A stretch of 64,000 nt of DNA, from positions 2,728,001 to 2,792,000 of the forward strand of contig OZ006967.1 of assembly GCA_963930955.1 (NCBI GenBank), in the 5' to 3' direction. Shown piece by piece: positions 24,548-31,209 of this stretch. Under the pieces are notes generated by a model. The model was not told the origin of the DNA, made no database searches, and worked only from the letters and a program-made list of their open reading frames with translations. Each line of letters begins with the position of its first letter. The first letter of the stretch is position 1. Both the position numbers and the translations under genes were made by a program. The DNA comes from Scatomonas sp963930955. Lineage in GTDB: Bacteria > Bacillota > Clostridia > Lachnospirales > Lachnospiraceae.

Positions 24548-24814
24548 GTCTGTTTTTGCTCCGTATTGTGAATTCATGTGAAATATTCCCATCTTGCATT
24601 CTTATATATTGCATATGCACTCTTTTTTCTTATTTCCGGGGATTTGAAAATAATTCCTAATTTTTCCGGCAAAAATTCACATATTTTTTACACAAAATTC
24701 AATTGTCCGCAATCTATGTCCTTTTAAAAATTTAATCTGTCCACACTTTCCGCCACAGCTGTCCGCCCGGGTGCAGACGGCAAAGGACCCCTGGGGACCG
24801 CAGAGCAGATTGCG

Positions 24815-24843
24815 TTGATTTTTTCTCCCGGCCGTGTTAGAAT
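24815..24843 (+). promoter_or_regulatory. Promoter-like site before a structured non-coding stretch
   Basis: TTGATT (24815-24820), 17-nt spacer, TAGAAT (24838-24843) on the plus strand. The predicted transcript would start near 24850 and immediately contain the GATGCC/GGCATC and GGGAC/GTCCC hairpins, 270 nt before the nuclease-family gene. Confidence 0.45.
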
Positions 24844-25024
24844 ATCCTTATTCCAGATGCCGGGATTCCGAGAGTGCGCAGCAGGGAACACTCCGCCAGG
24901 CATCACAGTTCGGGACTTTTGTCCCCAACATCATTCCAATAATCTATTACTTCTTTGGCGTTTCGCCATACTTATCCATTTGTAAAAAATTGAATCGCGC
25001 CGGTAATTTTGCGGTGGATTTTCC

Positions 25025-25054
25025 TTTACAGATGCTGGATTTTTGCGATACAAT
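25025..25054 (+). promoter_or_regulatory. Putative promoter of the PD-(D/E)XK nuclease gene
   Basis: TTTACA (25025-25030), 18-nt spacer, TACAAT (25049-25054). A small bulged stem of CCCGCGG sequences precedes the GGAAAGGAG ribosome binding site of the ATG at 25114. Confidence 0.48.
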
Positions 25055-25113
25055 AATCCTGACAGAGTGAATGGTATTCCCCGCGGAATTGCCCCGCGGG
25101 AAAGGAGCCATTT

Positions 25114-25833
25114 ATGAAAAACAGAATGGAAAATCTGGTTCAGAGAGCACAGCAGAAGGAGAACAGGGATTTTATCATGCTCCCGGTGGTAGACTTCTGC
25201 TTCAAGGAGCTGATGAAAAATCCTGTTGTCCGGAAGGGATTTATAGCCGCGCTGCTGGGCCTGGAGCCGGAACAGGTGGAGGGGACGGAACTTCTTCCCA
25301 ATGAGCAGCCCGGGGATTATCCGGATGAAAAAACAGGGATCCTGGACGTATTGGTCCGCTTTCGGGAAGGAGGCCGCATAAACCTGGAGATGCAGGTGCT
25401 TCTCTACGCTTATTGGCGGGAGCGGGTATTATTTTATCTGAGCCGGATCTATACAAACCAGATTAAGCAGGGTGGATCATACCAAAATCTGAAGAAGGAG
25501 GATTTTGTAAAAATGGCAGAGAGAGACCCGTATCTGAAGGAAGCCTATGAAGAACTGGAGCGGATCAGCGCGGACCTGGAGAAACGTTATGAATATGAAG
25601 CCCGGGAGAAGGCGCTGAGGGACCATATTTCCTTTCTGGAAGACGCCAAAGAAAGAGGTTTGCGGGAGGGGCTGGAAAAAGGGCTAGAAAAGGGGCTGGA
25701 GCAGGCAGCCCGGCTGTTCCGTAGCCTGCTGGAAGAGGGCCGCCTGGAGGAAATGCGGCGGGCGGTGAATGACCTGGAATATCAGAAAAAATTGATGGAG
25801 CAGTATGGGGTGCAGGAATCTCTGGATAATTAA
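25114..25833 (+). CDS. PD-(D/E)XK nuclease family (Rpn-type) protein, internally shortened
   Basis: 239 residues. The N-terminal half is a typical Rpn-like 'PD-(D/E)XK nuclease family transposase': DFCFKELM near 29-36, LLPNEQPGDYPDEKTGILDVLVRF with the metal-binding Asp, then INLEMQVL (Glu and Gln of the E-x-Q motif), YWRERVLFYLSRIYTNQIKQGGSYQNLKK. From memory of the family, the next roughly 60-100 residues, which finish the nuclease fold, are missing. The text jumps directly to the C-terminal part (KMAERDPYLKEAYEELERISAD, EYEAREKALRD) and a Gly-Leu-Glu/Lys repeat helix. The reading frame is intact, so this looks like an in-frame deletion derivative. It may be inactive or act only in oligomers. 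It is the only plus-strand gene between 12.7 kb and the right end. Confidence 0.8.
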   Translation: MKNRMENLVQRAQQKENRDFIMLPVVDFCFKELMKNPVVRKGFIAALLGLEPEQVEGTELLPNEQPGDYPDEKTGILDVLVRFREGGRINLEMQVLLYAYWRERVLFYLSRIYTNQIKQGGSYQNLKKEDFVKMAERDPYLKEAYEELERISADLEKRYEYEAREKALRDHISFLEDAKERGLREGLEKGLEKGLEQAARLFRSLLEEGRLEEMRRAVNDLEYQKKLMEQYGVQESLDN

Positions 25834-25906
25834 AAAAACGGAGCCGTTGCAAAGCAGATGCGTAATGGAATGGAAAAATCATCTGTGAAGCAGCGGCTCC
25901 CTTTTT
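25832..25906. terminator. Structured terminator between convergent genes
   Basis: GGAGCCGTTGCAAAGCAGATG pairs in pieces with CATCTG-type and GCAGCGGCTCC sequence, flanked by A7 and T5 runs. It serves the nuclease-family gene and, in reverse, the YibE/F gene. It shares both arms with the mscL terminator at 12676-12730. Confidence 0.8.
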
Positions 25907-25907
25907 A

Positions 25908-27041
25908 TTATTTCGCTTTTTTTACATCTTTTCTTTTGTACATCCAGGCAGTGACCAGGGATACGAAGGGTACCGCCAGGATCACGCCGAAGGTTCCGGA
26001 GAGTCCTTCCAGGATCTCCGTTCCCAGGAAATAGGAATTCATCAGCTGCCGGGCAGGCATGCTGTAGGCGTAGTAGATGATCATCATGGTGGAGGCTCCG
26101 CCTACAAAGGCCAGGATCAGTGTGTTCACGTCGGTGCCCATCATATCCCGTCCCACCCGCATACCGCTCTTCACCAGCTCCTTCATGGAAAGTTCCGGGG
26201 AATGGAGATGGATCTCGCTGATGGAGGAGGCAATGGACATGGCCACATCCATCACGGCCCCCAGAGAGGCGATAAGGATGCCGGAGAACAGGATGCCTCC
26301 GGCATTCAGCCGGGAATTCTGCTCTACCAGGATCAGGTTTTCTACATCTTCTACATTATACCCGGTAATGTGCATCAGATGGGCGAAGGCAAAGGCCACG
26401 ACTCCTGCCACGATACAGCCGAAGGTAGTTCCGGCAATGGCGGCAAAGGTCTTGGGAGTGAATCCTCCCAGAAGGATCAGGGTAAAGAGGGTGATCAGGA
26501 TGCAGCACAGCACCGCCGCCAGAAAAGGCTGAACGCCCATGTACATCAGGGGCAGATACAGCCAGAGCACGCAGACCGCGGCAAAGATCAGGGATACTGC
26601 GGAGAGGATTCCCTTTTTTCCTCCCACCACTGCCAGCAGCGCCAGGAAGAGCACCACAAAGCCGACGATCACGGAAGTTCTGTCATAATTGTAAACATTG
26701 GCCACTAAGTTTCCGTCATATTCGCTGATGCTGATGATGACTCTTGTTCCCACTTCACAGGTGGCTCCATACAAGTAACCGTCGAGGCTGGTCGCCTCGA
26801 CGGTTTCACCCTTGTGAGAGCCGCTGGTTATTTTTACTTCTACGATCTGTTCCCCGCTGCGTCCGCCGCTTTCGGTAAGGTTGTCCTGCAGGATGCTGGT
26901 TACCACTGCCTTCTCAAAAGAACTTCCATCCTCCGCCAGCAGGGGCACCTTGTGGATGGACCGGTTCAGGACCACCAGGCCGATGAGGAAGATCAGGGTC
27001 AGGACCGTAAATAATATGTAGCCTACTCTCTTCTGTTTCAT
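25908..27041 (-). CDS. YibE/F family membrane protein
   Basis: 377 residues. One N-terminal transmembrane helix (9-28), an extracytoplasmic domain to about 125 (VEVKITSGSHKGETVEATSLDGYLYGA...VGTRVIISISEYDG, an OB-like fold by appearance), then about seven membrane helices. The block GILIASLGAVMDVAMSIASSISEI near 260-283 is the hallmark of YibE/YibF proteins. Function is not known; transport has been suggested for the family without proof. The gene begins only 6 bp after the stop of the SLH phosphatase-like gene, so it is probably co-transcribed with it. This hints at a role with exported phosphatases, but this is inference. Confidence 0.85.
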   Translation of the reverse strand: MKQKRVGYILFTVLTLIFLIGLVVLNRSIHKVPLLAEDGSSFEKAVVTSILQDNLTESGGRSGEQIVEVKITSGSHKGETVEATSLDGYLYGATCEVGTRVIISISEYDGNLVANVYNYDRTSVIVGFVVLFLALLAVVGGKKGILSAVSLIFAAVCVLWLYLPLMYMGVQPFLAAVLCCILITLFTLILLGGFTPKTFAAIAGTTFGCIVAGVVAFAFAHLMHITGYNVEDVENLILVEQNSRLNAGGILFSGILIASLGAVMDVAMSIASSISEIHLHSPELSMKELVKSGMRVGRDMMGTDVNTLILAFVGGASTMMIIYYAYSMPARQLMNSYFLGTEILEGLSGTFGVILAVPFVSLVTAWMYKRKDVKKAK

Positions 27042-27047
27042 GTTGTC

Positions 27048-30000
27048 TTAACCCAGATATCTGTCAACCATTACAGCTGCGTCCGCACGGGATGCATTGT
27101 CTACAGGAGCCAGATTTCCGTCCTCTCTTCCGCTCATGATGTTGGCGCTTACGGCCCAGGTCATAGCCTCCCGGGCAAAGGGGCTGATCTTGGAAGCATC
27201 CGGGAAGTCAAGTACGCTGGCCTGTGCGGAAACGTCCGCGCTTCCGTTGTATCTGTACAGCATGGTTGCGATCTGCTCTCTTGTGATCTCATCGGAAGGA
27301 CCGAAGGTTCCGTCCTCATATCCGCCGACTACGCCGGTCTCTGCGGCCCAGGCTACTGCGTCGGAGTAGAACTGTCCTTCCGGTACATCGGAGAAGTCAG
27401 CAGCGGAGGTTACTTCCGGAGAACCTGCCATACGGTAAAGGATGGTTACAAAGTGGGCTCTGGAAAGCGTTACAGAGGGTCCGAAGTGCTCTTCGTCCAT
27501 ACCGGTCATGATGCCTTTGCTGTACAGGCTCAGAGCCGCGTCGTAGTAATAGCTGCCTTCTGCCACATCGGTATAGGGAACTTCCGCCAGAACCAGGTCT
27601 GCTTTTGCTTCCGCCAGGTGGCTGTATACCTGCTGGTACGCAGCGGATTCAATGATGGCCTGAGAGTTATCCATGGTCTTGTCCAGGAAGGGAGCGTATC
27701 CCTCTTTCAGTCTGGTGGAATCCTCTGCTGCGTAATCGCCCTGGGCGTAGCCGTAGTAGTTCAGGGGATCCTTCTCGTTATCGCCCTGGTTCTCCTCATC
27801 GTAGTTGTCGATGAGTTCGGAGGGAACCGCGTCTTTCTCCGTCTCCAGGAATTCCTCAGCGGCTTTTACAGCAGCTGCGTATGCCTGATAGCTGTCTTCT
27901 GTGTAATCCGCAGCGTCTACGGTCTTGCTCTCATTGATCAGCTCTACCAGGGAATCCTGATCCTCGGTCTTGTTAATGGTAAAGTCTCTTGCGTATTTGT
28001 CTCCGTTGTAATCGTAGGTCTTGATGGTAAGGCTGTCGCCGGAGAAATCAATGGTCGAGAAGGTAGGTGTGGGGTTATTGTTTCTCTCAGCGATGTAATA
28101 CTGCTGTACGGAGTTCAGTTCATAGAACTTACTTCCGGAGGCGGAGCCTGCGGCGATGTACAGGGTACCATCGGGATTCGTCGCGGAATCTACGCCGTAG
28201 TCGATGGCTTTTCCGTCGATGATTTGGTAGGTTCTCGCGTAGGAGTGATCATGTCCGGTGAGACATACATCGATGTCGTACTGATCCATGAGAGGCGCGA
28301 AGATGGTACGCAGGTTCGCGCCGTCCACATCCGAGTGGGGAGCGCCGGATCCGTAGATGTCATGATGGAACATAACAACTTTCCATTTTGCGTCCGCATG
28401 GCTGGCAATAGCTCTCTCCATGACTTCGCTGTGCTCTGCGGCGTTTCGGTTGTTGCTGTTCAGGATGATGAACAGAGCATCGCCGTAGCTGAAGTAGTAG
28501 TCCGCGCCGGAGTTGGTATCGCCCAGCTCGGGATCTACGTTGGGGTTGTTGTAATGGAACTGATAGTCATCGCCCTTGCTCTCATGGTTTCCGATACAGG
28601 TTGCCAGAGGCAGGCTTCTCAGCTGCTCCGGAGTGGAGAATGCCGCGAACTCCAGCTCACGGATGTAATCTTTGTCGGCGCTGGAATAGTCGATCTGGTC
28701 GCCGGCGGAAAGGATGAAGCTGGCGTCGGGAGCGATCTCAGAAGCTTTATCCAGGGTCTTCTGCCATCCTTCCAGGTCGGAAGCGATGTTGGCGTCGTCT
28801 ACAGTGCCCTGTCCCTCAGAACCGGAAGCGCCCATCTGGGGGTCGCCTACCAGGATAGTCTGGAAGGAATCGAAATCCTTAGAAGTGTACTCGTACACAT
28901 CGGACCAGTCCTGTCCGTTGTTCCAGGTGTAGCTGTAGTAGTAGGTGGTGTTCTCGGCTACGAAACCGTCCCCGGTGGATACCTTGTTGGAAGCGGTGTA
29001 GTCGATTCCCTCGCCTGCGTCGTTATCGGTGGTCTTGCTGATGGGAGTGGCAGTTCCTTCAAACACTTTCGCGTCAGACAGATCTGCCTTGGTGCCGATC
29101 TTTACTGCCGGAGTGCCGGACAGTTCGGAATACCAGGCAAAGTTCAGAACGGTCTCATTCTCGCCGGGAGTCAGGATGATCTTGCCTGCGTCCAGACGGG
29201 TATCTGTCTCTACGGAGGGCTCAGCCTCTACCAGGTTTGCCTTGGCGTTCGCTACTTTGCTGTAAACCTCCTGATACTCAGCGGCTGCTTTCTGGCCCTG
29301 GGTGTTGTCCATGGTCTTGTCCAGGAATGCAGCGTAGCCTTCTTTCAGTCTGGTGGAATCCTCTGCCGCGTAATCGCCCTGGGCGTAGCCGTAGTAGTTC
29401 AGGGGATCCTTCTCGTTGTCGCCCTGGTTTTCCTCATCGTAGTTGTCGATGAGTTCGGCGGGAACCGCGTCTTTGTCTGTCTCCAGATAAGCCTCGGCCT
29501 CTGCTACTGCGTCCGCGTATGCCTGATAGCTGTCAGCAGTGTAAGCATCTGCGTCTACCGTCTTGCTCTCGTTGATCAGCTCTACCAGAGAAGCCTGATC
29601 CTGGGTCTTGGTGATGGTGAAATCCGCAGCATACTTGGCGCCGGTGTTGTCGTAAGTCTTGATGGTAAAGGTATCGCCGGAGAAGTCAACGGTGGAGAAG
29701 GTGGGGGTCGGCGTATTGTTCCGTTCCGCGATAAAGTACTGCTGTACCTGATTCAGCTCGTAGAACTTACTTCCGGAAGCGGAACCTGCGGCAATGTACA
29801 GGGTTCCGTCGGGATTTACCGCGTTCTCGCTGCCGTAGTCGATGGCTTTTCCGTCGATGATCTGGTAGGTTCTCGCGTAGGAGTGATCATGTCCGGTAAG
29901 GCAGATGTCTATGTCGTACTGATCCATGAGAGGCGCGAAGATGGTACGCAGGTTGGCGCCGTCCACGTCAGAGTGGGGAGCGCCGGATCCGTAGATGTCA

Positions 30001-31001
30001 TGATGGAACATAACAACTTTCCATTTTGCGTCCGCATGGCTGGCAATGGCTCTCTCCATGACTTCGCTGTGCTCTGCGGCGTTGCGGTTGTTGCTGTTCA
30101 GGATGATGAACAGAGCGTCGCCGTAGCTGAAGTAGTAGTCCGCCCCGGAGTTGGTGTCGCCCAGTTCAGGATCTACGTTGGGGTTGTTGTAATGGAACTG
30201 ATAGTCATCGCCCTTGCTCTCATGGTTTCCGATGCAGGTTGCCAGAGGCAGGCTTCTCAGCTGCTCCGGAGTGGAGAATGCCGCGAACTCCAGCTCACGG
30301 ATGTAATCTTTGTCGGCGCTGGAATAGTCGATCTGGTCGCCGGCGGAAAGGATGAAGCTGGCGTCAGGAGCGATCTGGGATGCCATATCCAGGGTCTTCT
30401 GCCATCCTTCCAGGTCGGAAGCGATGTTGGCGTCGTCTACGGTGCCCTGTCCCTCAGAACCGGAAGCGCCCATCTGGGGGTCGCCTACCAGGATGGCCTG
30501 GAAGGAATCGAAGCCCTTAGAAGTGTACTCGTACACATCGGACCAGTCCTGTCCGTTGTTCCAGGTGTAGCTGTAGTAGTAGGTGGTGTTCTCGGCTACG
30601 AAACCGTCCCCGGTGGATACCTTGTTGGAAGCGGTGTAGTCGATTCCCTCGCCTGCGTCGTTATCGGTGGTCTTGCTGATGGGAGTGGCAGTTCCTTCAA
30701 ACACTTTCGCGTCAGACAGATCCGCCTTTGTGCCGATCTTTACTGCCGGAGTACCTGCCTGCTGGGAATACCAGGCAAAGTTCAGAACGGTCTCGTTCTC
30801 ACCGGGGGTCAGGATGATCTTGCCTGCGTCCAGCCGGGAATCATAGGCTGCTTCTTCTGCAGGAGCTGCTTCTGTGGTTTCTTCCGCCGCAGCTTCTACG
30901 TCTGCCTGGACAGGCTGTGAATCTTCAGCCAGTACGGTCACTGATGAACCGGACATCATGGCGGCAACACAGAGTAATGCGATTACTTTCTTTGCTTTCA
31001 T
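27048..31001 (-). CDS. SLH surface protein with two tandem purple-acid-phosphatase-like modules
   Basis: 1317 residues with signal peptide 1-25. Each 546-residue module has a fibronectin-like N-terminal part (RLDAGKIILTPGENETVLNFAWYS), a calcineurin-type metallophosphatase with all metal blocks (GDPQMG, SAGDQIDYSS, GNHESKG, FHHDIYGSG, TGHDHSYAR) and a FIVAR-like helical tail (VELINESKTVDA...YQAYADAV). The two modules are nearly identical. Three SLH repeats (about 1150-1317) attach the protein to the wall. It probably releases phosphate from extracellular organic phosphates. A strong GGAGGA site precedes the ATG at 31001; a candidate promoter on the minus strand (TTGAAC/TACCAT) is weak. YibE/F follows by 6 bp. 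Confidence 0.88.
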   Translation of the reverse strand: MKAKKVIALLCVAAMMSGSSVTVLAEDSQPVQADVEAAAEETTEAAPAEEAAYDSRLDAGKIILTPGENETVLNFAWYSQQAGTPAVKIGTKADLSDAKVFEGTATPISKTTDNDAGEGIDYTASNKVSTGDGFVAENTTYYYSYTWNNGQDWSDVYEYTSKGFDSFQAILVGDPQMGASGSEGQGTVDDANIASDLEGWQKTLDMASQIAPDASFILSAGDQIDYSSADKDYIRELEFAAFSTPEQLRSLPLATCIGNHESKGDDYQFHYNNPNVDPELGDTNSGADYYFSYGDALFIILNSNNRNAAEHSEVMERAIASHADAKWKVVMFHHDIYGSGAPHSDVDGANLRTIFAPLMDQYDIDICLTGHDHSYARTYQIIDGKAIDYGSENAVNPDGTLYIAAGSASGSKFYELNQVQQYFIAERNNTPTPTFSTVDFSGDTFTIKTYDNTGAKYAADFTITKTQDQASLVELINESKTVDADAYTADSYQAYADAVAEAEAYLETDKDAVPAELIDNYDEENQGDNEKDPLNYYGYAQGDYAAEDSTRLKEGYAAFLDKTMDNTQGQKAAAEYQEVYSKVANAKANLVEAEPSVETDTRLDAGKIILTPGENETVLNFAWYSELSGTPAVKIGTKADLSDAKVFEGTATPISKTTDNDAGEGIDYTASNKVSTGDGFVAENTTYYYSYTWNNGQDWSDVYEYTSKDFDSFQTILVGDPQMGASGSEGQGTVDDANIASDLEGWQKTLDKASEIAPDASFILSAGDQIDYSSADKDYIRELEFAAFSTPEQLRSLPLATCIGNHESKGDDYQFHYNNPNVDPELGDTNSGADYYFSYGDALFIILNSNNRNAAEHSEVMERAIASHADAKWKVVMFHHDIYGSGAPHSDVDGANLRTIFAPLMDQYDIDVCLTGHDHSYARTYQIIDGKAIDYGVDSATNPDGTLYIAAGSASGSKFYELNSVQQYYIAERNNNPTPTFSTIDFSGDSLTIKTYDYNGDKYARDFTINKTEDQDSLVELINESKTVDAADYTEDSYQAYAAAVKAAEEFLETEKDAVPSELIDNYDEENQGDNEKDPLNYYGYAQGDYAAEDSTRLKEGYAPFLDKTMDNSQAIIESAAYQQVYSHLAEAKADLVLAEVPYTDVAEGSYYYDAALSLYSKGIMTGMDEEHFGPSVTLSRAHFVTILYRMAGSPEVTSAADFSDVPEGQFYSDAVAWAAETGVVGGYEDGTFGPSDEITREQIATMLYRYNGSADVSAQASVLDFPDASKISPFAREAMTWAVSANIMSGREDGNLAPVDNASRADAAVMVDRYLG
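27563..29200 (-). repeat. Second copy of a 1638-bp intragenic duplication
   Basis: Positions here match positions 1638 bp higher (for example the shared site at 28245 and 29883, and 27711 and 29349). This is 546 codons, so the frame is preserved. It encodes the C-terminal phosphatase module. Confidence 0.9.
29201..30838 (-). repeat. First copy of a 1638-bp intragenic duplication
   Basis: Encodes the N-terminal phosphatase module. Long stretches around the catalytic blocks are base-for-base identical with the other copy; differences cluster in the FIVAR-like tail and the first 20 codons. Confidence 0.9.
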
Positions 31002-31154
31002 GCCAGTTAATCCTCCTCAATAAGATTTAAGTCGAGATTATGGTAGCCCATTTCCCGGTGAAGTTCAATTGACTTTACAGCCATTTAGCAATATTTAACA
31101 TTGCCTTTTCAATCCATTGATTTTGTCTTCCCGGGCTCTCCGCCCGGACAAAAC

Positions 31155-31201
31155 AACCCCGCGGCCGGAAATTACCGTCTGTAATTTCCGGCTGCGGGGT
31201 T
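31155..31201 (-). terminator. Terminator of the rhamnose-glycan operon
   Basis: AACCCCGCGGCCGGAAATTAC pairs almost perfectly with GTAATTTCCGGCTGCGGGGTT around a 5-nt loop, followed by GTTTTG on the minus strand, 9 nt after the last glycosyltransferase stop. Confidence 0.82.
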
Positions 31202-31209
31202 GGACTATT

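Larger units (their letters stand above)
24336..25113. other. 778-bp intergenic region, AT-rich with structured right half
   Basis: Left third: leader and promoter of the SLH transglutaminase-like gene (minus). 24590-24740: distinctly AT-rich compared with neighbours, nothing recognised. 24815-25060: two plus-strand promoter-like sites and several hairpins (GATGCC/GGCATC enclosing GAGTG/CACTC at 24858-24904, GGGAC-TTTT-GTCCC at 24913-24926, TGGCG-TTT-CGCCA near 24957-24969). Short ORFs here lack family matches or good ribosome binding sites and were not called. Confidence 0.6.

Noticed and set aside
24332..24592. 86-codon minus-strand frame upstream of the SLH transglutaminase-like gene
   Set aside because: It overlaps the promoter and leader of that gene, has no good ribosome binding site and encodes nothing recognisable.
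24834..25070. 78-codon plus-strand frame in the intergenic region
   Set aside because: Weak start context, overlaps predicted hairpins, no family resemblance.
27453..30920. Very long plus-strand open frame opposite the SLH phosphatase gene
   Set aside because: It is the antisense shadow of the duplicated phosphatase modules: no ribosome binding site, no recognisable family, and the Val/Gly-rich composition expected from reversed codons of this G+C-rich gene.
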